From positions 21,121,889-21,185,888 of the forward strand of contig OY992836.1 of assembly GCA_963921425.1 (NCBI GenBank): a stretch of DNA of 64,000 nt, read 5' to 3'. Position numbers and translations under genes: made by a program. How positions within the stretch are numbered: position 1 is the first letter of the stretch; the number at the start of each line of letters is the position of its first letter. Positions 22,901 through 34,111 of the stretch are shown here, in pieces. The DNA comes from Dryas octopetala. Lineage: Eukaryota > Streptophyta > Magnoliopsida > Rosales > Rosaceae. The notes under the pieces are model-generated. The model saw only the letters and a program-made list of their open reading frames with translations. It was not told the origin of the DNA and did not search any database.

Positions 22901-25900
22901 TTACTCATGGAAGCAGTATCCTATTAAATGGTTGCCGTGGGATCTGAGTCATTTGGACTTCCATTTAAAGATGATCTACATTCTCATCTGTCAAGCATCA
23001 AGGGAAACTGTCTCTCATGATAGCAAAAATCCAGCTGGTGATGCTTCCTTAAGGTTATTTAGATCTGTTTTGAAAGGAGTTGAATTGGAGTTCAGAAAGT
23101 CATCCAATAATTATAATGATATTATGTTGTGTTTGAAAGCAATATTGAAGTTCCTAAAAAATATATGTGAAGAAGTAAGTTCCGATGGTAGTGACAGAAA
23201 TAACTTGTATCATATATTCCTTCAGTTGGTTGAGGCTTTCAGTGAGGAGATAGATACTACTATAGTGGGATCCCCTCTTTACAAGGTGGCATTAGACATC
23301 AAGTATATTGAAAACCTGCAAACAGTTACTGACATTAAATATGCAAAATCAGGTGTTTGCTCTGTTGCTTACATGGATATGGTTTCCCCAATGGTTTATT
23401 TAATTGTACTTTACTTCTGTGTGGTGGTTCAGCCAACTTTGAGTGCGCCCAAAACAGATTTCATTCTGCAGGGTATGCAGAAATATTTTAAATTTATTTT
23501 ATCATCATTTGATCCGCTGGAAAGTCTCATTGTCACTAATGGATTATTGTACAAGCACATTGGACCTAGCTGCTTAAGGATGTGGATAGCAGTAGCAGAA
23601 GGTCTGGAGTACTACATAAATGATGTGAAGGATTTCTCATTAATGAAAATGGACTCTGACAGCAAATGTTTTGTTATCTGCTATCTCTTGTCCTACCCAC
23701 TAGTTGTATGCTCCTGCAACCAGAAAGACTTTATGTCAGCAAAGATTAGAAGCTCCTCAGAAGATTCTCATGCTTCTCCGCAGATCAAGGTTGAGCTTGA
23801 ACAAGTTATCACATTGTGGAAGTCGCTTTATGGTTCTCTCTGTACCTCACTGTCACGGTGTTTCACTATTGACAGTTTCTCTGAGGAGCTGTTTTCAATA
23901 TTGGACAAGTGCCTTGATAAGTATACTAGCGTGGTTGCGTGTGCCAATGAGCTTGAGTTAAACTTCAAGGATGTGGATCTTCATCTCATTTCCTTATATG
24001 GCGATGTTTTGATATGTATTCTGGAAAAATTCCGTCCTTCAGGATTAGATCCAGATGGAAATAACAAGCATGGCTGTAACTACAAGGTCTCTAGTGGCAT
24101 GAAATGCTGCTGGACTTTGGCCATTAGGTAAGTTCAATTGTTGTTTGTTTGAATTTAGCCTAAGTCCTCATGAAGCAAGTGACAATCAGAAAATATTTCT
24201 CCAAGTTATAGTTAATGAAAATCACAACACATTAATTGTTCTTAATTAGGAAAAAGGTTATTTGGACAAAATGAAATAATATGAGAACAATAGGAGATGA
24301 TTATTTCTCCAGATGCTTCACCTCTTCGGCCACCACTTATCATGTTTCATCTATTATTATTACACAGATATATGAAGTTGCTGCAGACAAAGATAGGAAC
24401 AGACTCACCAATTGGTCCTATTGTGGCCTCAAGGTAAGTCCGGGTAGCCATTTTCTTGCCTTTCATGTTTGGGTTGCTCCTAATAAAATTTAACTAATGG
24501 CAATGTCTCCATTTGATATGAAAGTTGCAGGGTGTATTCTGCATTGGCACACTTCATCAGTTCCCTTCACTTGAAGCAAGATATCCTTTCCTTCTTCGAG
24601 GTTTGTGCTTCTAATTTCTCATAGCAAAGCTGAGAGATATGATAGACTATATACTAGTTCACTACCATGAGTTATGTTTCTAAACTTTTACACCAAACCT
24701 TTACCCTTATCCTTTAGATTATGTTTTTTTCTTTCTTTTCTCTGTTCCTCTCAAATTGAAGCAATTTTGGATAAAAGTTGTTACTGGATGAAGTGAAACC
24801 CATCTGCTCAAATTACTCATGAAAAATAGATAATGAACATGTACCGGCTCCTTTTTATTGAAAAGAGTTCCTGCCTATTTGGCCTGTACCCCAAACCAAA
24901 TGTCCCGTAGTGCACTGGGTATTCGGGGAATTCTGGAGGCCCTTGCTGGTATCGTCCCAATCCTAGTCCTGGAAGGTAGCCCTTTGCCTTTTTTTACTTT
25001 AGGATTTTGGGGTTGCCCTAACAGTTCGTTTGAAAAATAGAAACCTACTATGTGCAAAAGACCTTTTATTAGAGTGTGTCCCTCATAGGAAAGCTGTTCT
25101 GAAAAGTTTCTTTAAAACCTGTCTCATCTAATGGGGTTGGTGATCAAGAGTTTGAAATTTCCAGTAGTTTCATCTGTTGTTTTGAGTTTCCGTATTTTCA
25201 CTTTTTGAATCAATACTTGGTCATAAAAATTTGAAATTTCCTTTTTGACTCTCATGCAGTGCTTATATTTGTTGAAAGGTGTTTAATTGGTTTAATCTAT
25301 TAATGTGCTTGTAGATAGTATCCTGTCCACTACTTCAGTGGCTGGAAGGCCTGGAAATGCAGGCTGAGAGCACCTGTAATCAATTTCAACTCCTTTGGGC
25401 TGAAACTCTTAATTGTTTACGGAGGAGTCAGACTACAATAATCTATGATTCTGCATTTCTCAAACTCCAGGCACCTATCCTTGAAAAAACTCTTGATCAC
25501 CCAAATGTGTCCATTTCAGAGCAAACCATCACCTTTTGGAATTGCACATACGGTGAAGAAATCAAGTTGGATTACCCCCAGAACTTACTTAATGTCCTAG
25601 ACAAGCTCTGGAGAAATGGAAGAATAAACGTCCACAAGAGAAGCCGACCACTTCAAAAATGTCATTCTAGACTGGAAGTTGCAACTGTTCCACCAAGATA
25701 CAGGGTCAATGCAACCTATAATAATAGAGGCTCAAAAAGAGTAGAACTACTAGAGAATTCCATAGGTAGTGAGCACAAGGAAATGCCACCACAGTCAAGT
25801 TTGAAAAGGAAAAGGTTGGAACTAACTGAGCATCAGAAGGAAGTAAGACGGGCACAGCAAGGAAGGGAAAGGGATTGTGGTGGGCACGGCCCAGGTGTCC

Positions 25901-26007
25901 AGACTTACACAAGTGTTGATTTTTCACAAGGGAATGAGAATGAGGATTCACAAGAGAACCAAGATATCCGAAATCCAAAATGCATCTTGGAGATGAGAAA
26001 TGGATAA
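19975..26007 (+). CDS. RIF1-like protein (Rap1-interacting factor 1, N-terminal HEAT-type domain)
   Basis: Ten exons: 19975-20180, 20386-20453, 20611-20672, 20783-20932, 21109-21285, 21730-21942, 22413-24127, 24368-24433, 24531-24600, 25315-26007. All have GT-AG borders and consistent phase, for 1139 aa. The N-terminal ~330 residues are helical HEAT-like repeats of the Rif1_N family (for example HIWAPPIYRRLL, VQIASQVAWEGLIDALVHP). The C-terminal tail has the plant RIF1 signature KRKRLELTEHQKEVRRAQQG, then CGGHGPGVQTYTS and an acidic end. Before it lies ITFWNCTYGEEIKLDYPQNL, also family-typical. RIF1 proteins bind chromatin, recruit PP1 phosphatase and set replication timing in yeast and animals; the plant role is less well known. 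I saw no clear RVxF/SILK PP1-docking pair. An alternative in-frame exon may exist at 21564-21632. The protein is shorter than animal RIF1 but normal for plants. Confidence 0.9.
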
Positions 26008-26099
26008 TTGACTGCCTAATAAATATTATATACTTGTTTATCTACCTCTTAGACTGTTGGGTTGGGTTGGGCATGTAACATAGTTTGTTTATATCTTCT

Positions 26100-26146
26100 A
26101 TGTATTATATACAAGTTTTTTTTTTTTTGACCAATGTATTATATAC
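26100..26146. repeat. Poly-T micro-insertion with 13-bp duplication
   Basis: ATGTATTATATAC at 26100-26112 recurs at 26134-26146. Between them are 21 bp, AAG plus a T run plus GACCA; on the minus strand this is TGGTC followed by an A tail. It lies just past the RIF1 stop codon, probably in its 3' UTR. Confidence 0.6.
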
Positions 26147-27240
26147 TAGTTTACTTTAATGTAACAAGTCAAATTAATTGTGAAAGTATCATCAATTCAA
26201 ACCTTTAATTTGAATTACCATATTCGGGTTTTGATGGTTGGGCTATGTTTAGATCAATCATAATGAAAATCATAACACATTAAAATTGCTCCATGTTAAT
26301 TGAGAAAGAAAAAAAATGTCTGGGCAAAATGAAATACTATGAGAGAATAAGAGGGTGGGTACATATATTATGCATTGGCACACTTGATCATGATTCATTC
26401 ATAAGGATAGAACTTATCATTAACCTCAAAGAAGATAAAAACAAGAATTGACAAAGAGATGTTAACGCAATGTTGTCTCATGGCTCTTGCGTAATATTGA
26501 TTGTAATATTGAACGTTATATACGTCGAACATCTTGGAATTCTTTTTGTACCAGTCATATGCGTCTAAGATTGATCTTGCTACGATGAACCAAATTAAGA
26601 AAAGCAAAATATTTCGGATGCGATCATCCGAAAGCCGGCTTACCCAAGAAAATATAAAATAATTCCACAGCCGGCAATACATGGGAATGTGACATCTTTT
26701 CTTCATTGACACCGTTAATACAATGTTGAGTACAACAAATGTGATCCTTATATTGATGATCACGATCACTCTTAATTCCTCTCGATGATCATTCTTCTAA
26801 GTTCTAACTCTCAGTATTGAATCATTCTAATGTTGTGGGGTTCTTAAAATGAGTTTAATTGGTTTAGTATCTCCAATGCTCTTGAAAATAGGGTGCCTAA
26901 CTGCCAAAGCCAAAAAAAAAAAAAAAAGGTTTACACAACGTCCTGCTCCAATGCAACCGGAATTTACAAATTCCAAAGCACCAGTAACCACATTATTCCT
27001 CTTCAGATATTCAGATATAATGAGAAACGAGTTCTTGAATATTAAGCCATACACAAATTAAGGATATTCTTCATTTGTCACATACTGTATAAAACTAGAA
27101 ATTTTAACCTCGAGGTATGACTTGACATGGAATTCCTCTATACATGTCAGACTAGAAGAAGACTTAGAAATTTCTAAAAAGGATAAATCCCAAATTGGAG
27201 CGACTGAGATCATTTGTATCTTGCAAAACTGCTGATCTTA
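26147..27240. other. RIF1 3' flank and intergenic DNA
   Basis: No gene was established. A 124-codon minus-strand frame at 26395-26769 encodes a Tyr/Ile-rich, partly hydrophobic peptide without a recognised family. It has no splice context, so it is probably chance or a remnant. A poly-A run lies at about 26910-26927. Confidence 0.35.
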
Positions 27241-27279
27241 GTCCATGAAGGATGCAACTAAACAATTGCAGATAAGATC

Positions 27280-27791
27280 CAGACAACAGTTTCACAGCCT
27301 CTTCTGGAGGGTTGGGATGGAAAGGCTGTATTCCCGCGATCATCTACGCCCATTATCAAGACAAACAAGAAACAAGAAGTTAACACTTTATTTCCAACAA
27401 ACAAACAACTATGTTATTAGTGTCCACACAACATGATGTAGAGTAGGTAAACATCAAAAACCACACGCATAGTGCCCCCAAACCACCAGTATTTTAACAT
27501 CAGAATCAAAAGTCAATGCCTGCACAAGTGTTGCCCAAGTCATCTGAACTAACGAAAATATGTGAATGTGTGTTTAGTTGAGTATGCAATGTATAAGGCA
27601 GCATATCTAAGAGCCCCAGTAGAGTAAATTAAGTTTGTCTAGAAGCACTAAACTGATGGTGTATTAATTTTAGAACATGATGAATATAGTACAAAAGAAA
27701 AGTACCTCATATAATATGAGACCAAAAGAGTATACATCCACACTTGTGTCAAAAATTTCATCTTTGTAGATCTCAGGTGCCATGTATAAAT
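27280..27791 (-). pseudogene. Protein kinase fragment (ILK/Raf-like, subdomains VIII-IX)
   Basis: Two minus-strand pieces keep splice signals. Exon A, 27791-27706, reads LYMAPEIYKDEIFDTSVD then VYSFGLILYE, with an acceptor TAG before it and donor GTACTT after it. Exon B starts at 27343 after GTAG and reads MIAGIQPFHPNPPEEAVKLL before losing homology near 27280. These are the APE motif and the following region of a plant integrin-linked/Raf-like kinase, normally continuing as MIEG-x-x-PFHPKPPEE. No exons for the ATP loop, HRD or DFG motifs are seen nearby. It is probably a gene fragment, but the intact junction hints at recent loss or capture. Confidence 0.6.
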
Positions 27792-28199
27792 CTACGATAA
27801 AATACAAAATTATAATACAAATCCTAATGAAGAGATTCAGATTAATAGTAGACTTTAGTGTTCTTTTCCCAACAACCAGAAAATATCTAATGTTTGGAGA
27901 GCAACACGCCATGCCTGTATATACTAGTACACATGAAGTACATTACTTTCGCGTATAATTAAAAAAGAGCCGTGTTAGGGATTCCAAATTTGTATCTCAA
28001 ATTTTGATTCCAAATGATGTGTCAGTATTTTATTGATTCATATATGACCCACCTTAAGGATTATTAATTTATTTCACAACAACTAAAACAGTAACATGTG
28101 TACTGACAAATAATTTGGGATGAGGTGTGTAAGACAATGCAAAATGTAGAAAGAAATCCAGAAAAAGAGCTAAATCTGCAAAAAGCAATTCAGAAAAAA

Positions 28200-28440
28200 A
28201 TGGGAATTCTTGAAAATATACTCAAAAGATATAGGAAGAAAGTACAAAAACATATACTTGGATGAATTGCGTTTTAAGAGAAACTGCATAACACACCTGA
28301 ATGAAGAGCTTAATATCCTTAGAGGACGTGTAGAGAGATTGCAAACAGAATCATTCAAGAGCGGGAGGAAAAAATCATCAAGCTGGAGCAAGCAAATAAC
28401 AAATTGTTGAAGAACCAATCGACTCTAGAAGAAACTTAGA
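28200..28440 (+). pseudogene. Coiled-coil coding scrap
   Basis: The frame from about 28255 reads a Glu/Leu/Lys-rich heptad-like stretch (HLNEELNILRGRVERLQTES). After a frame change it continues as KIIKLEQANNKLLKNQST. A repeated AAGAACCAATCGACTCT word occurs at about 28410 and 28465. The family is not recognised; it looks like a decayed exon of a coiled-coil protein. Confidence 0.25.
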
Positions 28441-28537
28441 TGAACAAGTCTCTGAAGTCTTGTTGAAGAACCAATCGACTCTGAAGTCCAGAAAGAAAGT
28501 AGAAAAGAATGATCTATGATAATGCTTATGAATTTTA

Positions 28538-29227
28538 CGGCCAGTTTGATATTGCTGTGTGAAAAAACAGCTGTGAGGTAAAATAACTGTGAAGTAAAGT
28601 CAGCTGTAAAGTAAAGCAGCTGAGTGTTTTGTAAAGTATGTTTTCAAAAGTGCTGTGAGTGCAAAAAACAGTATCAAAGTGTTTGGTAAATGTTAATGGA
28701 AAAGTGCTGTGACTGTGTATAATTACTAAAATAGACATGATGCTAAAAGTGTTTTTCAGTTATTTGGTTGGTAAAAATAAAATGTTTTTTACTTGTTTTT
28801 TAAATTTTTGGCTACAAATTTTTATTAGCATTAATTTTTCTAAGAACAACATTATTAAATAAGTATGTGTATTATTTTTTTAGGTATATTATAATTTTAA
28901 TCGTGCAAATAAAATATCATAATTAATTATCACAATATAAAATATAACTAACAATGGACATATTTTTTAATTTAAAATAAACAAATTAAAAAATATAGAA
29001 ATCAATGAGGATATTATGGGTAAAATAAAATATTCATTGTTGCTGTGATTCACTGCAGCTTTCAAAAGCACCTAAAAACCTGCTTTCTGTTTTTGTTGTG
29101 GGGAGTTGAGAATTGTAGGAAAAAGCAGTTTTTAATTTTTTTACCAAACATCAAAACTGCTGTAGGTGATTGAGAATTGTCATCCACAGCAGCTTTTGGG
29201 TCTCCTACCGCAATCCCAAACAGGGCC
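28538..29227. mobile_element. PIF/Harbinger-type MITE, TTA duplication
   Basis: The left end CGGCCAGTTTGATATTGC and the reverse complement of the right end, GGCCCTGTTTGGGATTGC, match well. TTA flanks both sides (28535-28537 and 29228-29230). The interior has many AGCTGTGA/CAGCAG words, including inverted ones. The 690-bp element has no coding frame. GGCCCTGTTTGG ends with TTA duplications are typical of Tourist-like MITEs. Confidence 0.6.
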
Positions 29228-29230
29228 TTA

Positions 29231-29491
29231 ATTGCACATATTACATTTGTGTAGGTTTAAGAGGTTGTTAATAATTAAATTTTATTTATTGCTTGCTTCT
29301 TCTCACTCTTAGGTTTAATAGGTTCTAATTGTTCTTTTTCACCAATCCTTCTTCCTTTTAGCTTCAATCAAATCTTCGATGTTGTAGTTACTCCAGTAAT
29401 AGATAATTTGTAACGTCAGTTTGCTTAACAAATCATATTTACTCATTCGCTTCTTCTAAATATTAGAGGATCGAAATGACTATTAAGAATC
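29231..29491. other. Short intergenic stretch
   Basis: AT-rich spacer between the Harbinger-type MITE and the coding-like fragment at 29492-29611. Nothing was recognised in it. Confidence 0.4.
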
Positions 29492-29611
29492 TTACTTTTT
29501 ATATCCAGATATGTCCACGTCAATTTGGCGTGCCCACAGGAAGTTGAATAGATCCTGATTTACTTCCGGCAAAAATTCATCGAATACCTTTCCTACCTCT
29601 TTGTCAAATAT
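29492..29611 (-). pseudogene. Coding-like 3'-terminal exon fragment
   Basis: On the minus strand, an acceptor (ATTACACAG) is followed by 39 codons and a stop: IFDKEVGKVFDEFLPEVNQD then LFNFLWARQIDVDISGYKK. Composition and the clean acceptor suggest a real last exon, but the family is not recognised and no upstream exon was identified. Confidence 0.3.
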
Positions 29612-30280
29612 CTGTGTAATTTTGGTTAGTTGCTAGATATCTAATCAATATAGAAATTAAATAAATGTATTACTTACATGTTTCAATCTTTGCCCTTGCT
29701 GTTTCTTTTCAAGTTCTTCCATTTCTTTATCTTTTTCATTCAATTTATCTATTTATTTTCCAACTTCTTTTTTTGTTTCTCGTTTCGTGTTATTTTCCCT
29801 TTAGCACGGTGTATGCATTTGACTTTCAGAAGAGCGAAAAAGGATGAAAGGAAGAAATGCGTCCAAAAAGGGATCAATTCCCGTTGTTAAGCCATTTTTG
29901 CCAATTTTAATTATTTCCTTTAATATTCAAGAGTTTCTTTTAAGTTTTCTAGACAAATTAAGATGTTTTAGAAGTCTTTTCTTGCAAGGAAAGACTCTCC
30001 TTTAATTTTCCTTTCCTAGTTAAGTAAGGAGTTTAATTCTATATAAAACTCAAGTTTTCATCGTAAGAGGTAAGCTTATTTTTTAAATTAATAATAAAAT
30101 TGAGAGAAGTTTTTCTCTAAATTCCTATTGTTCTAAAAGTTTTGAGAATTTTCAGTTCATATTTGCGCTCTTATTGTTTCATCACCTAGCTGCTGCATCA
30201 GGTTGCCAAGTTTAGGAGAAAACATGGGTTTCGCTGCGGCGGAGGTAGGCTGCGAACACCAATAAAGCTTAGGACATTCT
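29612..30280. other. Intergenic, possible LTR-like remnant
   Basis: From about 29884, TGTTAAGCC starts a segment with a TATA box (TATAAAAC near 30042) and an AT-rich leader, resembling a small Copia-type LTR. No matching end or target duplication was found, so this is only a possibility. It includes 30201-30248, a copy of coding sequence from the next gene (listed separately). Confidence 0.25.
30201..30248 (+). repeat. Upstream copy of the gene's own coding segment
   Basis: 30201-30248 matches coding bases 30400-30446, differing by one T/C change and one extra T. The extra base would shift the frame. It lies before the TATA box, so it is a local duplication and not part of the protein. Confidence 0.75.
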
Positions 30281-30281
30281 A

Positions 30282-30289
30282 TATATAAA
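30282..30289 (+). promoter_or_regulatory. TATA box of the kelch-like gene
   Basis: TATATAAA lies in a block conserved with the paralog (43842-43849), followed by a shared AGGCTGCGAA/AGGCTACGAA stretch. It is 52 bp before ATG 30341 and about 200 bp before the internal ATG 30485. That makes the downstream ATG a real alternative start. Confidence 0.5.
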
Positions 30290-30340
30290 GCTTAGGCTGC
30301 GAATACGTATGCGATTGCCAAGTGTGAAGCTAGGTTAGGT

Positions 30341-32681
30341 ATGGAGATTGAGACGAAGCCTTTGGCCAGAGTATTGGAAACGGCTGCGAAGTTTGGAGGG
30401 GTTGCCAAGTTCAGGAGAAAACATGGGTTCGCTGCGGCGGAGGTAGTAGCTTCAGAAATCGGAAGACCTAGTTTAGCTAGCTCTATGGAGAAGAAGGGTA
30501 AGCCCAAGTCCAAGTCCCTATACTTATGTTTCTCTGAGTTGATAGAGGGTTATGGAGTGAAGAAGCGTAATTACGTTGGTCTCTCTGTTGAATCCATCAA
30601 ATTGAATTTGAGCGATGATGGTGGCTATACTTTTGATTCTAATTCTAAATTAGGGCTACGGCGAGTGGGTTATCATGTCTGGAAGATGGGTCGTGGTTTC
30701 TACTCTGTGGGTTGCACTGTGTTCGGCAACCCACCAAGAATTGTTTTCTCCGGCACAACCAACATGATGACATCGCATGAGAGGAATAGATTTTGGGTGT
30801 TTGAGGTTAATAAGGCTCCGAAACCCAAGTCAAAGTCAATGCTTATAAGTGTCAGCTCGCATGTAAAAAATTATCCGCTGCTGGTGGAGCTGCAAGGCAA
30901 ACTCTATGCTCTCGCCACTTATTTATCTGACAATCTCTATGATAACCACTATTTTGAGGTATTGAACCCGACAGAGCAGATATGGGAATCTCTGCCGAAT
31001 CCTCCAGACCCTTATTTTCCTTACCCAAGCCGTCCAGATTCTTCTTATCCTTCCAGATTCTCTATTGCAATCACGGGCGACAAAATCTTATACTCGAGTC
31101 CAAATGTGCAAGGAGTGCACTACTTTGATATTCAAACAAAGGAATGGAAACCACTATCTTTGGGAAACCGTACTGACCTTCCTTTTAAACCCGGAGCTTT
31201 CGTTCACCAACTTGAGAATGATGGTGGTTTCCTAATGTTTAACTATAATGCTCTTGAATGTCTTGATGAACCTGATAATACTATATCAGTCTTCCTCATG
31301 TCGCATCAATTTGAGTCCCTCAATACTTTGAACCCTGTGAAGCTGCCATCTTTGCCTCCTGAATTTACTTACAACATATTCAACCAATGGAGTTTTGCCC
31401 ATCTAGGAGGAGGTCGAAAATTCTGCTTTGTTCTCAACGGATTCTACTCCAACGTTTCGCTTGCCCTTGATGATGGTGTTGTTCTCGAGGAATCTTCGCG
31501 CATTCACATGGGGGTTCTTCTTATCATAACATTTGAATATGATGTGATGATCACCAAATCCAAAACAGAATCCAAGTACAAAATCCTCAATACCCACCGA
31601 ATTGAATACAAACCCCCCGAGCATAAAGATGGACAAGTCACCGCTGATTATGAGCTGCATGGTGCCTTTGTGCTGTAAGTTTTTTTATTAATTAATATAT
31701 TTTCTTTAAGTTCCTCCTGAGGTTAGCTTTATTTACATTTATATTTTATATCAGTGATTTTCTCCTCAAGTGTCTAAATGACAAACGAAACCAAACCTGC
31801 AGATTTTGCTTAATTGGCCTCATTTCACGCATGTTGATCGATTTACGCATTTATGTTTTTATACATGCATGCATATATAATATATGCAGTTCTATATATG
31901 GTCTTAGTGAGTATTTGTCGTTTCCACTGATAACCAATCTGATTATAAACGAGATCTGCACATGAATAGCTAAAGAGTAGAGGAAATGATCGAATATCTC
32001 TAACAAATTGTACTCTAACATCTTAAACTTCAAACTGATGCCTAATAAACCTGTACTCTTTATGTTATCTGCTAAACAATTTACTTGCATTGAAAAACAG
32101 ATGAATGATACAAATTAATTAAATTTTCTTAATAGTTCCAAAATTTGAATCAAGATCAAATCGAGATTTCTGTCAAGGCTAGCTATTCCAGCTTTTTTTG
32201 TGCGGGGTTAGAACCTTATGATGGTTACCCAAAAAGTTGTAATAGTCATGCACCCGGGCATTCTGTTTGTTAATTTGTTGGACATCTTGATTTGGCCTTA
32301 ATTGCAATGCAATGGTTAATTAACTAGGCGGATACGTACGATTAACACAATTAAAATCACTTTCTTAAGATGAAAATAGCTCGAACTAGCTAGAGGAATC
32401 AAAATTATAATTTGCCCGGAAATGTTATTTTTTGTTAGAAGCCGTAAAATTATGTTGATACAATATATGGCTTCTAAACTGGTGCATCCATACTTGCTGC
32501 TTGTGTCTTAAGGGATTCCTAGTTACATGGCCCACTCATAGTTACAATTCCTAGAGTATTTAAATAATTAGTTGTAGTGGACATGTATTTATATTTGATC
32601 CGTAATCAGTTTGTGATTTATCCTGTCCAACATAACAGGAACAATATGGAGGACGAAGACACTGATGCTGAGTATGAATGA
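30341..32681 (+). CDS. Kelch-like beta-propeller protein of unknown function, copy 1 (intact)
   Basis: Exon 1 is 30341-31674 (donor GTAAGT). Exon 2 is 32639-32681 (acceptor AACAG) and adds the acidic tail NNMEDEDTDAEYE, for 458 aa. Without splicing the frame stops three bases into the intron. The middle shows kelch-like blades (LQGKLYALATYL, then FEVLNPTEQIWESLPNPPDP; GVHYFDIQTKEWKPL). There is no obvious F-box, signal peptide or membrane segment. The N-terminal ~48 residues before the second Met (ATG 30485) are poorly conserved in the paralog, where the ATG equivalent to 30341 is ATA, so translation may begin at 30485. The gene is duplicated at 43919-46310 together with its intron and 3' flank. 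The kelch-like call rests on blade pattern only; function is unknown. Confidence 0.7.
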
Positions 32682-33114
32682 TCGAAAGTCATGTTTTTGA
32701 ATTTCCAAGGTTGTTCCCAATGGATATTGGGGTTTTATCTCTCTCAGGCAAAGTTCGTACTATTACCATTATATGTTTTAGCTATCTGTTTTTGTGTTTT
32801 GGGTTCTAGAATTGAGGAAAGTAGGAATGACTATGCATTCCTTCTATAGGAATGAATATGTATCTAGAGGGATAATCTTATTTTGAAATGTAAAATTGCC
32901 TATCAAACTGGTGCATAGATTTTATTCTTCAATGCCAATGTAAAATTGCCTATCAAACCTCGATTTGAATTCTCCATTCTCATATTAGCTTATTTGTTTC
33001 ATTTTAACTGGATATAGAAATATACGCGCAGCCACACACGTAGATTACATACATGCAGTTTGAAGAAATTGTCATGGAGGACTGGAAATGCATACCCTCC
33101 TGCCTTTAATCCCC
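32682..33114. other. 3' flank of kelch-like gene
   Basis: Up to about 33005 the sequence matches the 3' flank of the second copy (to about 46620), marking one edge of the duplication. Nothing else was recognised. Confidence 0.5.
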
Positions 33115-33414
33115 TCCTACTATGTGCTGGGAACCTTTTGTGGATTATTAGAGTGTGTCCCTCATAGGAAAGCTATTCTGAAAGTGTCTTGTCTAATGGG
33201 GTTGGTGATCAAGATATTTACATACCCAGCTGTTTCATATTTGTTGTTTTGGGCTTCTTTATTGTCACTTTTTGAATGAATATTTATTTGGCAAAAGAAG
33301 ATTGAACTTTCTTTTTAGGCCTTGATGCAGAGCTTATATTTCTCGAAATTCTTTGGTGGTTTATTAATCTATTAATGTGTTACAGATAATATCATGTCCA
33401 CTGTTTCAGTGGCT
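33115..33414 (+). pseudogene. Duplicated fragment of RIF1 (end of intron 9 and start of exon 10)
   Basis: This segment tracks 25043-25343 of the RIF1 gene: shared words include TTATTAGAGTGTGTCCCTCA, TAATGGGGTTGGTGATCAAG and CACTTTTTGAAT, then the acceptor and exon start (ACAG|ATAATATCATGTCCACTG against GTAG|ATAGTATCCTGTCCACTA). Homology stops exactly at CAGTGGCT, where a hAT-like element begins. It is non-functional and partly diverged, in the same orientation as RIF1. Confidence 0.7.
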
Positions 33415-34111
33415 CGAACTTGGTTCGTTTAAGATCGGCTCGAAAAAAAAACAAGCCAAGCCGAAACTCACTCGTTTAAGAAACAAGCCAAACTTGAGTT
33501 TTATTATGTTCGGCTCGGAAAGCTCGTGAGCAGCTCTTATTTTCTAATTTATATGTTTCATACCTCATTTTCCATAGCTTATATGAGGACTTACTATTTT
33601 TATTTCTTACTTTGTTTTTGTATTGTTTGGTTAGAAGACTTGTACTACCATACGTCTCTTTTTTAATGAGAATTTTTGCAAATGTTATAAGTTATCAATG
33701 TTTAGATGAAATTATTTGGTACAATTGTATTTCATGAAAACCATATTCATCTATATGGTGTTTTATAGAAGTTTTTGATGCCTATCTAATTTAATTAAAA
33801 ATATATATTAACTCTAAGTTAAATTAACATATTATAATGCTTTCAAAAAGAAAATATTCGATAGAAATTAATATTTTTAAAAAATAATAGCTAATAAAAT
33901 ATCTTTGATAAAATTATGTGAATAAGCTCAATATAGCTCGATTTTGTATCGGGCTTGATTTTTTTTTAGCTTGTTCGAGCTCGGCTCGTATAAGAAACAA
34001 GCCAAGCCAAGCCAAGCTCAAGCTCAAGCTCAAGCTCGAAAAATTTAAAACAAGCCAAGCTTGAGCACGGTGGTATTCGGCTTGGTTCGGCTCGGCTCGT
34101 TTACACCCCTA
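33415..34111. mobile_element. Truncated hAT-like element rich in AAGCC/AGCTC words
   Basis: The right end, reversed, reads TAGGGGTGTAAACGAGCCGA, typical of plant hAT-type elements. Sub-terminal repeats (CAAGCCAAGC, AAGCTCAAGC, GGCTCG) crowd both ends. The left end lacks the expected TAGGGGTG start and abuts the RIF1 fragment directly, so it is truncated or rearranged. There is no coding capacity. Confidence 0.55.

Noticed and set aside
26395-26769. 124-codon minus-strand frame as a membrane protein gene
   Set aside because: Hydrophobic but compositionally AT-driven, with no recognised domain, promoter or splice context; left as a note only.
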